This document shows, piece after piece, positions 44,142 through 55,622 of a stretch of DNA of 64,000 bases. Each line of letters begins with the position of its first letter. Position 1 is the stretch's first letter. Source of the stretch: Pseudomonas fluorescens (GTDB lineage Bacteria; Pseudomonadota; Gammaproteobacteria; Pseudomonadales; Pseudomonadaceae); NCBI RefSeq assembly GCF_902498195.1, contig NZ_CABVIY010000004.1, forward strand, positions 124,001 to 188,000. The letters run 5' to 3'. The notes under the pieces were generated by a model. It was not told the origin of the DNA and made no database searches. It saw only the letters and a program-made list of their open reading frames with translations. A program made the position numbers and the translations under genes.

Positions 44142-44909
44142 ATGACCAGCACCGCCCGGCACAGTCAGGTCGTCCAGAAGCAATTCGGTGAACAGGCCGC
44201 GGCCTACCTGAGCAGCGCTGTCCACGCTCAAGGCACCGAATTCGCGCTGCTACAAGCCGAGCTGGCGGGGCAGGGCGAGGCCCGGGTGCTGGACCTGGGG
44301 TGTGGCGCCGGTCACGTGAGTTTTCAGGTGGCGTCGCTGGTCAAGGACGTGGTGGCCTACGACCTGTCGCAACAAATGCTCGACGTGGTCGCCGCCGCAG
44401 CCGTCGATCGTGGCCTGAGTAATGTCACCACCGTCAACGGCGCCGCCGAACGCCTGCCGTTCGCCGATGGCGAGTTCGATTTCGTCTTCAGCCGTTATTC
44501 AGCGCACCATTGGAGCGACCTCGGCCTGGCCCTGCGCGAAGTTCGCCGGGTGCTGAAGCCCGGTGGCGTAGCCGCTTTCATTGATGTGTTGTCACCGGGC
44601 AGCCCGTTGTTCGACACTTACCTGCAAAGCGTCGAAGTGCTGCGGGACACCAGCCACGTGCGCGATTATTCCGCCGGGGAATGGTTGCGCCAGGTCAGCG
44701 AAGCGGGGTTGCATACCCGCAGTACCACCCGTCAGCGGTTGCGCCTGGAGTACAACTCCTGGGTCGAGCGCATGCGCACGCCACAGGTGATGCGCGCGGC
44801 GATCCGCGAGCTGCAGCAGGCGATGGGCAACGAAGTACGCGAATATTTTGAGATTGAGGCCGATGGTTCGTTCAGTACCGATGTACTTGTACTGATGGCC
44901 GAACGATAA
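44142..44909 (+). CDS. Class I SAM-dependent methyltransferase in leu cluster
   Basis: About 255 aa. The SAM-binding motif is VLDLGCGAGHVSF (near 49-60), followed by MLDVVAAAA and LKPGGVAAF. It resembles UbiE/BioC-like small-molecule methyltransferases. The same insertion between leuD and leuB exists in other Pseudomonas as I remember (PA3119). AAAAAGGAAG precedes the ATG. Substrate unknown; a role in leucine synthesis is not established. Confidence 0.85.
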   Translation: MTSTARHSQVVQKQFGEQAAAYLSSAVHAQGTEFALLQAELAGQGEARVLDLGCGAGHVSFQVASLVKDVVAYDLSQQMLDVVAAAAVDRGLSNVTTVNGAAERLPFADGEFDFVFSRYSAHHWSDLGLALREVRRVLKPGGVAAFIDVLSPGSPLFDTYLQSVEVLRDTSHVRDYSAGEWLRQVSEAGLHTRSTTRQRLRLEYNSWVERMRTPQVMRAAIRELQQAMGNEVREYFEIEADGSFSTDVLVLMAER

Positions 44910-44960
44910 GAATTTTTCCGGGCGCGCCGCGAGCGCACCGACTGATGACATGAGGAAAGC

Positions 44961-46043
<1,083 letters not shown>

Positions 46044-46111
46044 TCTCTCGGGCCCGCTGCCACTTTCACCCCCGGACGCAGCGGTCCACATTTCAAGAAG
46101 GTGTAGTTGCG

Positions 46112-47224
46112 ATGAAACGTGTAGGTCTGATCGGTTGGCGCGGTATGGTCGGTTCCGTGCTCATGCAGCGGATGCTGGAAGAGCAGGATTTCGATCTTAT
46201 CGAGCCGGTGTTTTTCACCACTTCCAATGTCGGTGGCCAAGGCCCGTCCGTGGGCAAGGATATTGCTCCGCTCAAGGACGCTTACAGCATTGAAGAGCTG
46301 AAAACCCTCGACGTGATTCTGACCTGCCAGGGTGGCGACTACACCAGCGAAGTCTTCCCGAAGCTGCGCGAAGCCGGCTGGCAGGGTTACTGGATCGACG
46401 CCGCTTCCAGCCTGCGCATGCAGGATGACGCGGTCATCGTGCTGGACCCGGTCAACCGTAAGGTCATCGACCAGCAGCTGGACGCGGGCACCAAGAACTA
46501 CATCGGCGGCAACTGCACCGTCAGCCTGATGCTGATGGGCCTGGGCGGCCTGTTCGAAGCCGGCCTGGTGGAGTGGATGAGCGCCATGACGTATCAGGCG
46601 GCCTCCGGTGGCGGCGCGCAGCACATGCGTGAACTGATCAAGCAAATGGGCGTGACCCACGGCGCCGTCGCCGACCAACTGGCCGACCCGGCCAGTGCGA
46701 TCCTCGACATCGACCGTCGCGTGGCCGAAGCCATGCGCAGCGACGCCTACCCGACCGAACACTTCGGCGTACCGCTGGCCGGCAGCCTGATCCCGTGGAT
46801 CGACAAGGAACTGCCGAACGGCCAGAGCCGCGAAGAGTGGAAGGCCCAGGCCGAGACCAACAAGATCCTCGGCCGTTTCAAGAGCCCGATCCCAGTGGAT
46901 GGCATCTGCGTGCGCGTCGGCGCCATGCGCTGCCACAGCCAGGCGTTGACCATCAAGCTGAACAAGGATGTGCCGATCGCCGATATCGAAGGGCTGATCA
47001 GCCAGCACAACCCATGGGTCAAGCTGGTGCCGAACAACCGCGAGATCAGCATGCAGGAACTGAGCCCGACGAAAGTCACCGGTACCCTGAACGTGCCGGT
47101 CGGCCGCCTGCGCAAACTGAACATGGGTTCGCAGTTCGTCGGCGCGTTCACCGTCGGCGACCAGCTGCTGTGGGGCGCGGCGGAACCGCTGCGTCGCATG
47201 CTGCGGATCCTGCTTGAGCGTTGA
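46112..47224 (+). CDS. asd: Aspartate-semialdehyde dehydrogenase
   Basis: 370 aa NADP enzyme making aspartate semialdehyde for lysine, threonine, methionine and cell wall. The Rossmann opening [17 protein letters not shown] and the catalytic cysteine C135 (GGNCTVSLM) are intact. The substrate arginine is in AMRCHSQA and nearby. It follows leuB by 68 bases. Asd is essential in most Gram-negatives. Its inactive-looking paralogue is the next gene. Confidence 0.97.
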   Translation: MKRVGLIGWRGMVGSVLMQRMLEEQDFDLIEPVFFTTSNVGGQGPSVGKDIAPLKDAYSIEELKTLDVILTCQGGDYTSEVFPKLREAGWQGYWIDAASSLRMQDDAVIVLDPVNRKVIDQQLDAGTKNYIGGNCTVSLMLMGLGGLFEAGLVEWMSAMTYQAASGGGAQHMRELIKQMGVTHGAVADQLADPASAILDIDRRVAEAMRSDAYPTEHFGVPLAGSLIPWIDKELPNGQSREEWKAQAETNKILGRFKSPIPVDGICVRVGAMRCHSQALTIKLNKDVPIADIEGLISQHNPWVKLVPNNREISMQELSPTKVTGTLNVPVGRLRKLNMGSQFVGAFTVGDQLLWGAAEPLRRMLRILLER

Positions 47225-47242
47225 TCGATTGATGTAAACAAA

Positions 47243-47277
47243 GAACCCGTGCCTTGAAAGAGGTGCGGGTTTTTTTA
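47243..47277 (+). terminator. Terminator of asd
   Basis: AACCCGTGCC/GGTGCGGGTT stem with one wobble pair, 8-base loop, then seven Ts. It precedes a REP doublet. Confidence 0.8.
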
Positions 47278-47313
47278 TTCCTGACAGTCTGAAGTTTATT
47301 GGTTGCCCAGGCC

Positions 47314-47390
47314 GGCCTCTTCGCGAGCAAGCCCGCTCCCACAGGTATCAGTGCAATCCATGTGGGAGCGGGCTTGCTCGCGAAGAGGCC
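47314..47390. repeat. REP doublet
   Basis: Inverted copies with 29 bases each (47314-47343, 47361-47390) of the GGCCTCTTCGCGAGCAAGCC type, unusually well matched. Confidence 0.9.
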
Positions 47391-47478
47391 GGAACAGGCA
47401 CCGCGGATCCTGTCGAATTGCCTGCATGCCCCTCACCCGGTAAAGTGCCGCTCCCCCCGTTTCGCCAGAGGTAAAACC

Positions 47479-48489
47479 ATGACCCAGTCCCTTGATATTG
47501 CCGTGATCGGCGCCACCGGTACTGTTGGCGAAACACTTGTGCAGATTCTCGAAGAGCGCGACTTCCCGGTCGGTACTCTCCATCTGTTGGCCAGCAGCGA
47601 ATCCGCCGGCAGTTCGGTGCCGTTTCGCGGCAAGAACGTGCGGGTGCGGGAAGTCGATGAGTTCGACTTCAGCAAAGTACAGCTTGTGTTTTTTGCGGCA
47701 GGCCCGGCGGTGACCCTGAGTTTCGCCGCGCGTGCCACGGCGGCGGGCTGCTCGATCATCGACCTGTCCGGCGCTTTGCCGGCTGACGAGGCGCCGCAGG
47801 TGGTGCCTGAGGCCAATGCCCAGGTAGTGGGCGGCCTGAAAAAGCCGTTTCAAATCAGCAGCCCGAGCCCCTCGGCCACCACGTTGGCGGTGGTGCTGGC
47901 GCCCTTGCTGGGCTTGCTCGACCTGCAACGCATCAACCTGACCGCAAGTCTGGCAGTGTCGGCCCAGGGCCGCGAAGCGGTGACTGAACTGGCGCGGCAG
48001 ACCGCCGAACTGCTCAATGTACGTCCCCTGGAGCCGAAGTTCTTCGACCGGCAGATGGCCTTCAACCTGCTGGCCCAGGTCGGCAAGCCGGACGAGCAGG
48101 GTCATACGCTGCTGGAAAAACGCCTGGTGCGTGAGCTGCGCCAGGTCATGGCGCTGCCTTCCTTGAAGATTTCTGTCACTTGCATTCAAGCCCCGGTGTT
48201 TTTTGGCGATAGCTATAGCGTGACCTTGCAGTCAGCCAGCGAGATCGACCTGGCGAAAGTCAACGCGGCGCTGGAAGATGCCCCCGGCATCGAGCTGGTG
48301 GAAGCCGGTGATTACCCGACAGCGGTCGGCGATGCGGTAGGCCAGGATGTGGTCTACGTGGGTCGGGTTCGTCGGGGTGTCGACGACCTGTCGGAACTAA
48401 ATATGTGGCTGACGTCAGATAACGTACGCAAGGGCTCGGCGCTCAATGCTGTGCAGCTGGCTGAATTGTTGATAAAAGACCTGCTGTAA
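47479..48489 (+). CDS. usg: Asd-like paralogue without the catalytic cysteine (USG-1-like)
   Basis: 336 aa. The Rossmann start is retained (IAVIGATGTVGETLVQILEE), but where Asd has GGNCT this protein reads SSPSPSATTL, so the cysteine nucleophile is absent. The dehydrogenase reaction is therefore unlikely. The family (USG-1) is known by sequence, with no settled role. It lies between asd and fimV as in P. aeruginosa. AGAGGTAA precedes the ATG. Confidence 0.9.
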   Translation: MTQSLDIAVIGATGTVGETLVQILEERDFPVGTLHLLASSESAGSSVPFRGKNVRVREVDEFDFSKVQLVFFAAGPAVTLSFAARATAAGCSIIDLSGALPADEAPQVVPEANAQVVGGLKKPFQISSPSPSATTLAVVLAPLLGLLDLQRINLTASLAVSAQGREAVTELARQTAELLNVRPLEPKFFDRQMAFNLLAQVGKPDEQGHTLLEKRLVRELRQVMALPSLKISVTCIQAPVFFGDSYSVTLQSASEIDLAKVNAALEDAPGIELVEAGDYPTAVGDAVGQDVVYVGRVRRGVDDLSELNMWLTSDNVRKGSALNAVQLAELLIKDLL

Positions 48490-48696
48490 AAGATACTTGG
48501 CGACAAATTTGCGAATGGTTCCGGGCGAGCGTCATGCTGGGCCGGAATGCTGATGGCAAGCCACCCTGCGGGGCTTTCCGGGGCATGCACGAAACGATCG
48601 CGCGCGACGACCCTTCGTCGCCGCGCGCCATGCCTTACGGCAGCGGCAATCAATACCTTCTCGCTGGCCGAGGAATGTTCAAACTAAGGATGAGCT

Positions 48697-51405
48697 ATGG
48701 TTCAAGTTCGCAAACTGGTGTTAGCAATAGCGGCCGCCTCGGCGCTGTCCTCCGGTATGGCGCATGCCCTCGGGCTCGGGGAATTGACCCTGAAATCGAC
48801 GCTGAACCAGCCGTTGGTGGCGGAAATCGAGTTGCTCGACGTCAAGGAACTCACCGCTGCCGAAGTGGTGCCTAGCCTGGCTTCACCTGAAGAGTTCGCC
48901 AAGGCCGGTGTCGACCGCCAGGCGTTTCTCAATGACCTGACCTTTACCCCGGTGCTGAACGCCAGCGGTAAAAGCATCCTGCGTGTGACCTCCAGCAAAC
49001 CGCTTTCCGAGCCGATGGTGAAATTCCTGGTTCAGGTGATGTGGCCCAACGGTCGTCTGCTGCGCGACTACAGCGTGCTGCTCGATCCGTCCAAATTCTC
49101 CCCGCAGACGGCTGAAGCGGCTGCGCAGCCAGCACCGACCCAGGGCGTTACGCCACCCGTTACCGGTGCGACCAAACCGTCCCAGTACACCACCACGCCG
49201 CGCGATACCCTGTGGGAAATCGCCGCGAAGGCGCGTAATGGCGGGTCGATCCAGCAAACCATGCTGGCCATCCAGGCCATGAACCCGGATGCCTTCATCG
49301 ACGGCAACATCAACCGCTTGAAAACCGGGCAAGTGCTGCGCCTGCCGGATCAGGCGCAAAGCACCAGCCTGCCGCAACCCAAGGCGATTGCCGAAGTGGC
49401 GGCGCAGAACACCGCCTGGCGCCAGGGGCGTCGCTATGTGGCGAAGCCTGGAACCGGGCAGCAGCAACTCGACGCGACCAATCGTGGCCGTGGCGAAGCG
49501 GTCTCGACACAGGCCGGCCAGGATAATCTGAGCCTGGTGTCGGCGGAGTCCGGCAAGGCCCGCGGCAAAGGTGCCGCTGGCGATGCCAAGGCGTTGAGCA
49601 ACAAGCTCGCCGTGACCCGCGAAAGCCTCGACACGACCCGTCGTGACAACGAGGAACTCAGAAGCCGCATGACCGATCTGCAAAGTCAGATGGACAAGCT
49701 GCAAAAGCTGATCGAGCTGAAGAATAACCAGCTGGCCAAATTGCAGGCTGAAGGTGCTGCGGGCAAGCCGGCCGACGCTGTTGTCGCGGCCGCGCCGGCG
49801 ATCACCGCGGAACTGGCGGCCAGCCCTGCGCCAGCACCCGCCGAACCTGCACCTGCACCTGCACCTGCACCTGCAACGCCTGCTCCGGCCGCGGCGGCAC
49901 CTGAAGTGGCCCCGGTTCCGGCCGAGCCAGTCGTCGAGCCGGCACCGGTCGCCTCGGATGACCAGACATTCAACGAGTTGCTGACCAATCCATGGCTGCT
50001 GGGCCTGGCCGGTGGCGGGGCCGTGGTTGCCTTGCTGTTGTTGCTATTGCTGGCCCGTCGCCGCAAAGCCCAGCAGGAAGCCGAGAAACACCTGCGCATG
50101 GCGCGCGCCCTGGCCGAGGATCAGCCGTTTTCCGCCGATCTCGACCTGCCGGAAAGCAGCTTCGAAGGCCTGGAAGTGCCGCCGCCAAGCGTGAAACTCG
50201 CGACCGTGCCGGATCCCGTTCCAGCCCCGGCTCCAGCACCGGCCCCGGTGATCGCGCCGGTCATCGTCACGCCGCCGATCGCCGCACCGCTGGTGTCGCC
50301 GGCCGCCGAACGTTCCGATGACGTCCTGGGCCAGGCCCGGTCGCATATCGACGCCGGTCGCCTGAATCAGGCCGCCGCGCTGCTGGAAGAGGGTGTCAAG
50401 CAAGAGCCGCAGCGCAGTGATGTGCGCCTGAAATTGATGGAGGTCTACGGCCTGCAGGGTGACCGCGATGCATTCGTGGCTCAGGAGCGTCAGTTGGTGG
50501 CCAACGGCGATAATTTTGCCCAGGTCGAAAAACTGAAAAGCCGTTTTCCGGCGATGGCGCTGGTCGCAGCCGGTGGTATCGCCGCCGCTGCCGTCGCTGC
50601 CGAGCTGGACGCGCAATATGTGAAGGACCTGCTGCTGGACGAACCGCAAGCGCCGGAGCCAGAGCCTGAACCTGAACCTGAACCGACCCTGGTCGATGAC
50701 GATTTCGACAGCGCGTTCGACCTGAGCCTGGATGATCTGGACACCATCACGCCGGTCGCCGTTACGCCGGCGCCGCCCGTGGAGCCTGAACCTGAAACGG
50801 CGACGCTGGACGAGCTGGAAGATTTCCCGCTGGACGACGATCTGAGCTTTGAATCGGTGCTGCAGCAGCAGACTGAAATCAAGGAAAACCTCGACGATCT
50901 CTCGGATTTCGACCTGGACATGGACCTCGGTGGCGAGCCTTCGCCGGCGACCCTGGCCGAAGACGATTTCCTGCTGAGCCTGGACGACGACCTCAAGGAC
51001 CTGCCCGTTGCCGAAGAAGCACCGGCGGCCCCGGAAGTGGCGCTGGACGACCTGGAGTTGCCGGCCGATTTCGACCTGTCCCTGGCCGATGAGATGGATG
51101 CGCCAGCGGCGCCGGATGCGTTTGCCGCCGAGCTGGATGACGTCAACGCCGAACTGGATCGCCTGTCCCAGAGCATCAGCGAACCGACCTTCACCGTTGA
51201 CGACGCCCTGGCGACCGTGGACGACGAGCCGGAGTTCGATTTCCTGTCCGGCACCGACGAAGTGGCCACCAAGCTCGATCTGGCCCAGGCCTACATCGAC
51301 ATGGGTGACAGCGACGGCGCCCGGGACATCCTCAATGAGGTGGTGACCGAAGGCGACGAAGGCCAGAAGAGCGAAGCCAAGGAGATGCTTTCGCGCCTGG
51401 CTTGA
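48697..51405 (+). CDS. fimV: FimV-like polar hub protein
   Basis: 902 aa inner-membrane scaffold for type IV pili and polar organisation. A signal segment (LVLAIAAASALSSGMAHA) is followed by a periplasmic FimV N-domain and a LysM domain (TTTPRDTLWEIAAKARNG). Then come a coiled coil near 310-350, a Pro/Ala-rich linker, one membrane helix (WLLGLAGGGAVVALLLLLLL), and a long acidic cytosolic part. The C-terminal TPR-like FimV motif (TKLDLAQAYIDMGDSDGARD) is at the very end. Length varies between strains by the low-complexity runs. A terminator follows. Confidence 0.93.
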   Translation: MVQVRKLVLAIAAASALSSGMAHALGLGELTLKSTLNQPLVAEIELLDVKELTAAEVVPSLASPEEFAKAGVDRQAFLNDLTFTPVLNASGKSILRVTSSKPLSEPMVKFLVQVMWPNGRLLRDYSVLLDPSKFSPQTAEAAAQPAPTQGVTPPVTGATKPSQYTTTPRDTLWEIAAKARNGGSIQQTMLAIQAMNPDAFIDGNINRLKTGQVLRLPDQAQSTSLPQPKAIAEVAAQNTAWRQGRRYVAKPGTGQQQLDATNRGRGEAVSTQAGQDNLSLVSAESGKARGKGAAGDAKALSNKLAVTRESLDTTRRDNEELRSRMTDLQSQMDKLQKLIELKNNQLAKLQAEGAAGKPADAVVAAAPAITAELAASPAPAPAEPAPAPAPAPATPAPAAAAPEVAPVPAEPVVEPAPVASDDQTFNELLTNPWLLGLAGGGAVVALLLLLLLARRRKAQQEAEKHLRMARALAEDQPFSADLDLPESSFEGLEVPPPSVKLATVPDPVPAPAPAPAPVIAPVIVTPPIAAPLVSPAAERSDDVLGQARSHIDAGRLNQAAALLEEGVKQEPQRSDVRLKLMEVYGLQGDRDAFVAQERQLVANGDNFAQVEKLKSRFPAMALVAAGGIAAAAVAAELDAQYVKDLLLDEPQAPEPEPEPEPEPTLVDDDFDSAFDLSLDDLDTITPVAVTPAPPVEPEPETATLDELEDFPLDDDLSFESVLQQQTEIKENLDDLSDFDLDMDLGGEPSPATLAEDDFLLSLDDDLKDLPVAEEAPAAPEVALDDLELPADFDLSLADEMDAPAAPDAFAAELDDVNAELDRLSQSISEPTFTVDDALATVDDEPEFDFLSGTDEVATKLDLAQAYIDMGDSDGARDILNEVVTEGDEGQKSEAKEMLSRLA

Positions 51406-51427
51406 GTGATCGAAGCAGATGTAGACG

Positions 51428-51458
51428 AAACGGCAGCCCGGTAAGGCTGCCGTTTTTG
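51428..51458 (+). terminator. Terminator of fimV
   Basis: AACGGCAGCC/GGCTGCCGTT stem, CGGTAA loop, then TTTTGTT. Confidence 0.88.
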
Positions 51459-51491
51459 TTCAGGCAGTGGCTGGGGTGGTGTTTGTCAGGT

Positions 51492-51574
51492 CCTCTTCGC
51501 GAGCAAGCCCGCTCCCACAAGTGATTGGCGGCGCACACAGATCCAATGTGGGAGCGGGCTTGCTCGCGAAGAGG
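51492..51574. repeat. REP doublet
   Basis: Inverted copies 51492-51519 and 51547-51574 of the CCTCTTCGCGAGCAAGCCCG type, between fimV and truA. Confidence 0.9.
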
Positions 51575-51670
51575 CCGTCACATTCGACGCAGTACGGTCT
51601 GTTGCACTGGCATCCCGGTCCGACACCCTTATAATGCCCGCCTTAGCGAATATCAGCAGGCTGTCACCCC

Positions 51671-52525
51671 TTGGCAAACATAGATAACCCGGCCGCCGAA
51701 ATGGCGGCCGACGGATTTTTCCGGATCGCGTTGGGCGTTGAATACAAGGGCTCGCGCTATCGCGGCTGGCAGCGCCAGGCCTCCGGCGTGCTCACCGTGC
51801 AGGAAACCCTCGAAAACGCCTTGTCCAAAGTCGCCGATTCACCGGTTTCGCTGCTATGCGCCGGGCGTACCGATGCCGGCGTGCATGCCTGCGGACAAGT
51901 GGTGCATTTCGATACCCGGGTCGAGCGGTCGATGAAAGCCTGGGTCATGGGCGCCAACATCAACTTGCCCCACGACGTCAGTGTCAGCTGGGCCAAGGTC
52001 ATGCCGGCGCATTTTCATGCCCGGTTCAAGGCCATCGCCCGTCGCTACCGCTATGTGATCTACAACGATCAGATCCGCCCGGCGCACTTGAACGAAGAAA
52101 TCACCTGGAACCATCGTCCGCTGGATGTCGAGCGCATGGCCGAAGCGGCGCAATACCTGGTGGGCACCCATGATTTCAGCGCCTTCCGCGCCGGTCAGTG
52201 CCAGGCCAAGTCGCCGATCAAGGAGCTGCATCACCTGCGCGTGACGCGCCACGGCAAGATGATCGTGCTGGACATCCGTGCCAGCGCCTTCTTGCACCAC
52301 ATGGTGCGTAACATTGCCGGGGTATTGATGACCATCGGTTCCGGCGAGCGTCCGGTGCAGTGGATGAAGGAAGTGCTGGAGAGCCGTATCCGTCGTTCCG
52401 GCGGGGTCACCGCCCATCCGTTTGGCCTGTATCTGGTGCAGGTCGAGTACCGCGACGAGTTCCAATTGCCCGAGCGTTTTATCGGGCCGCACTTCCTCAC
52501 CGGTTTCTCCGAACTTGACGGCTGA
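51671..52525 (+). CDS. truA: tRNA pseudouridine(38-40) synthase A
   Basis: About 284 aa. The catalytic aspartate is in CAGRTDAGVHACGQVVHFD near residue 63. FRIALGVEYKGSRYRGWQRQ is the usual N-terminal strand. The TTG at 51671 is taken as start because the conserved N-terminal ANIDNPAAE stretch would be lost from the ATG at 51701; neither has a strong ribosome site. It makes pseudouridine at 38-40 of several tRNAs. Confidence 0.9.
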   Translation: MANIDNPAAEMAADGFFRIALGVEYKGSRYRGWQRQASGVLTVQETLENALSKVADSPVSLLCAGRTDAGVHACGQVVHFDTRVERSMKAWVMGANINLPHDVSVSWAKVMPAHFHARFKAIARRYRYVIYNDQIRPAHLNEEITWNHRPLDVERMAEAAQYLVGTHDFSAFRAGQCQAKSPIKELHHLRVTRHGKMIVLDIRASAFLHHMVRNIAGVLMTIGSGERPVQWMKEVLESRIRRSGGVTAHPFGLYLVQVEYRDEFQLPERFIGPHFLTGFSELDG

Positions 52526-52588
52526 CGCCCTCGAACGCTTTTGTTACCATCCGGGACTTTCTCGGATTTGCCGTGGGGTTTTATCGAC

Positions 52589-53206
52589 ATGTCAGCCGTT
52601 CGCAGCAAGATTTGCGGGATTACCCGCATAGAGGATGCGTTGGCGGCGGTCGAAGCCGGGGCCGATGCCATCGGATTCGTTTTCTACGCCAAGAGCCCGC
52701 GGGCGGTGACGTTCCAGCAGGCACGCGCGATCATCCAGGCGTTGCCGCCGTTCGTCACCACCGTGGGGCTGTTCGTCAATGCCAGTCGGTGCGAGTTGGG
52801 CGAAATCCTCGACGCCGTGCCGCTGGACCTGTTGCAGTTCCATGGCGACGAAAGCGCCGAGGAATGCGAAGGCTGGCATCGTCCGTACATCAAGGCGTTG
52901 CGGGTCAAGGCCGGTGATGACATCGGCGCAGCCTGTGCCGCCTATCCGGGCGCCAGCGGTATTTTGCTGGACGCCTACGTCGAAGGTGTTCCCGGTGGAA
53001 CCGGCGAAGCGTTCGACTGGTCACTGATACCGCAGGGCTTGAGCAAGCCGATCATCCTGGCGGGCGGCCTGACCCCGGATAACGTCGCCGAGGCCGTGAA
53101 GCGGGTTCAGCCTTATGCGGTGGATGTCAGCGGCGGGGTAGAGGCGAGCAAGGGCATCAAGGATCACGCAAAGATCAAGGCGTTCATCAAGGCGGCACGC
53201 GGATGA
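52589..53206 (+). CDS. trpF: Phosphoribosylanthranilate isomerase
   Basis: About 205 aa TIM-barrel enzyme of tryptophan synthesis. The opening [20 protein letters not shown] and the [12 protein letters not shown] region are typical, and the phosphate-binding [12 protein letters not shown] and DVSGGVE lie near the end. The start is MSAVRSK by family length. The weak ribosome site and short gap suggest transcription from the truA side. It links the region to anthranilate only by pathway, not by neighbourhood to antABC. Confidence 0.95.
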   Translation: MSAVRSKICGITRIEDALAAVEAGADAIGFVFYAKSPRAVTFQQARAIIQALPPFVTTVGLFVNASRCELGEILDAVPLDLLQFHGDESAEECEGWHRPYIKALRVKAGDDIGAACAAYPGASGILLDAYVEGVPGGTGEAFDWSLIPQGLSKPIILAGGLTPDNVAEAVKRVQPYAVDVSGGVEASKGIKDHAKIKAFIKAARG

Positions 53207-53397
53207 TGTGACGGCTGGCACACTGCCGCCGTCCACTGCACTGTACAAAACGGCTGAGGATTGATGGGCGGTACGCAGGTCATGCTTCACTGACCCGGCC
53301 ACTCATCAAACATCGCCGCACACATGAATTTAGCTCAAGGGCATACGCGGGGCTGCGAACCAGAGCGTTCGGGCCGCCGGTACTGGAGAAAGAAAGC

Positions 53398-54318
53398 ATG
53401 AGCAACTGGTTGGTAGACAAACTGATCCCTTCGATCATGCGTTCCGAGGTCAAGAAGAGCTCGGTGCCTGAAGGTCTTTGGCACAAGTGCCCGTCTTGCG
53501 AGGCTGTGTTGTATCGTCCGGAGCTGGAAAAGACCCTGGACGTTTGCCCCAAGTGCAATCACCACATGCGTATCGGCGCACGCGCCCGCATCGACATTTT
53601 CCTCGACGCCGAAGGCCGTGCCGAACTGGGCGCGGACCTGGAGCCGGTTGACCGTCTGAAATTCCGTGACGGCAAGAAGTACAAGGATCGCCTGAGCGCT
53701 GCGCAAAAGCAGACCGGCGAAAAGGACGCGCTGATCTCCATGAGCGGTACCCTGCTGGGCATGCCGGTGGTGGTGTCGGCGTTCGAGTTCAACTTCATGG
53801 GCGGTTCCATGGGGGCCATCGTCGGCGAGCGCTTCGTGCGCGCCGCCAACTATGCGCTGGAAAAGCGCTGCCCGATGATCTGCTTCTCCGCCTCCGGTGG
53901 TGCGCGGATGCAGGAAGCGTTGATTTCCCTGATGCAAATGGCCAAGACCTCCGCGGTCCTGGCGCGCCTGCGTGAAGAAGGCATTCCGTTCATCTCCGTG
54001 CTGACCGACCCGGTCTACGGCGGTGTATCCGCCAGCCTGGCGATGCTGGGCGACGTGATCGTCGGCGAGCCGAAGGCCCTGATCGGTTTCGCCGGTCCGC
54101 GCGTCATCGAGCAGACCGTGCGCGAGAAACTGCCGGAAGGCTTCCAGCGCAGCGAATTCCTGCTGGAGCACGGTGCCATCGACATGATCATTCATCGTCA
54201 GGAGCTGCGTCCGCGCCTGGGCAACCTGCTGGCGCAAATGATGGGCCTGCCGACGCCGAAATTCGTCGCCGCGCCAATCGAACCGATCGTCGTTCCACCG
54301 GTGCCTGCCAACCTATGA
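53398..54318 (+). CDS. accD: Acetyl-CoA carboxylase carboxyltransferase beta subunit
   Basis: 306 aa; carboxyltransferase subunit of fatty acid synthesis. The zinc ribbon is CPSC...CPKC near 28-51 and the carboxyltransferase core is [33 protein letters not shown] is standard. Partner AccA lies elsewhere. Overlaps folC by 4 bases. Confidence 0.97.
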   Translation: MSNWLVDKLIPSIMRSEVKKSSVPEGLWHKCPSCEAVLYRPELEKTLDVCPKCNHHMRIGARARIDIFLDAEGRAELGADLEPVDRLKFRDGKKYKDRLSAAQKQTGEKDALISMSGTLLGMPVVVSAFEFNFMGGSMGAIVGERFVRAANYALEKRCPMICFSASGGARMQEALISLMQMAKTSAVLARLREEGIPFISVLTDPVYGGVSASLAMLGDVIVGEPKALIGFAGPRVIEQTVREKLPEGFQRSEFLLEHGAIDMIIHRQELRPRLGNLLAQMMGLPTPKFVAAPIEPIVVPPVPANL

Positions 54319-55622
54319 CCCAACGTACCCTTGGCGAGTGGCTCGCCTACCTTGAGCAGTTGCACCCTTCGGCCATCGACATGGGCCTTGAGCGCTCGCA
54401 ACAGGTAGCGTCCCGCATGGGACTGGGCAAGCCGGCGCCTCGGGTGATCACGGTCACGGGCACCAACGGCAAGGGCTCCACCTGTGCGTTCGTGGCCTCG
54501 TTGCTGCGCGCCCAGGGCCTGAAAGTCGGTGTCTACAGCTCCCCGCACCTGCTGCGTTACAACGAGCGGGTGCAGGTCAATGGCGTCGAAGCCACGGATG
54601 CCGAGCTGTGCCAGGCCTTCGCTGCGGTGGAGGCAGGGCGCGGCGACACATCCCTGACCTATTTCGAAATGGGCACCCTGGCGGCGTTCTGGCTGTTTCA
54701 ACAGTCCGGGCTTGATGCCGTGGTGCTGGAAGTGGGTCTGGGCGGGCGTCTTGATACCGTCAATGTGGTGGACGCCGACATGGCGCTGGTCACCAGCATT
54801 GGCGTCGATCATGCGGATTACCTGGGCGATACCCGGGAGTCCGTGGCCTTCGAGAAGGCCGGCATCTTCCGCCAGGGCGCGGCTGCGCTCTGTGGCGACC
54901 TGAATCCTCCGCAACCCCTGCTGGACAAGGCGCGCGAGCTCAATTGCCCGTTTTTCCTGCGTGGACGCGATTTCGACCTCGGCATCACCGATCACCACTG
55001 GCAATGGCGCGGTGTCGACGCCCGGGGCCGTGTGGTCGAGTTGCGCGACCTGCCATTACTCGATCTGCCGATGGAAAACGCAGCACTGGCATTGCAGGCT
55101 TATCTGCTGCTCGGGTTGCCTTGGGTCGATGCGCAGCTCATCCAGGCCTTGCAGGCGACGCGTGTGGTCGGTCGTCTCGATCGCCGACAGGTCGACTGGC
55201 AGGGCAAGCGTCTGAACCTGTTGCTGGATGTGGGGCACAACCCGCATGCGGCGGAGTACCTGGCCCGGCGCCTGGCCAGCCGTGCGCCGGTTGGCAAGCG
55301 TCTGGCGGTGTTCGGACTGCTGGCGGACAAGGATCTGGATGGTGTGATTGACGAGTTGAGTGCTAGTGTCGAGCACTGGGCCGTCGCGCCGCTGGATTCG
55401 CCGCGGGCACGGCCGGTTGCCGAACTGCACGCGGCGCTGCAACAGCGCGGTGCGTCGGTAACGTCTTATGACAGTGTGTCCGCCGCCCTGGAAGGGCAGT
55501 GCGCGCTGGCGACGAGCGACGATGAAATTCTGTTGTTCGGATCATTTTATTGTGTCGCCGAGGCCCTTGAGTGGCTGACCCGGCACTCCACGGAGGAAGC
55601 GGCAAATGGCATTGCTGGATAA
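54315..55622 (+). CDS. folC: Folylpolyglutamate/dihydrofolate synthase
   Basis: 435 aa ATP enzyme that adds glutamate to folates. P-loop [14 protein letters not shown] near 47, [10 protein letters not shown] (Mur-ligase-like) and [16 protein letters not shown] near 307. ATG overlaps the accD stop (ATGA). The 3' end runs 17 bases into the SPOR gene. accD-folC-SPOR-cvpA-purF is the usual order. Confidence 0.95.
   Translation: MTQRTLGEWLAYLEQLHPSAIDMGLERSQQVASRMGLGKPAPRVITVTGTNGKGSTCAFVASLLRAQGLKVGVYSSPHLLRYNERVQVNGVEATDAELCQAFAAVEAGRGDTSLTYFEMGTLAAFWLFQQSGLDAVVLEVGLGGRLDTVNVVDADMALVTSIGVDHADYLGDTRESVAFEKAGIFRQGAAALCGDLNPPQPLLDKARELNCPFFLRGRDFDLGITDHHWQWRGVDARGRVVELRDLPLLDLPMENAALALQAYLLLGLPWVDAQLIQALQATRVVGRLDRRQVDWQGKRLNLLLDVGHNPHAAEYLARRLASRAPVGKRLAVFGLLADKDLDGVIDELSASVEHWAVAPLDSPRARPVAELHAALQQRGASVTSYDSVSAALEGQCALATSDDEILLFGSFYCVAEALEWLTRHSTEEAANGIAG

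Noticed and set aside
49848..49890. CRISPR-like repeats
   Set aside because: In-frame hexanucleotides inside fimV with no spacers or cas genes.
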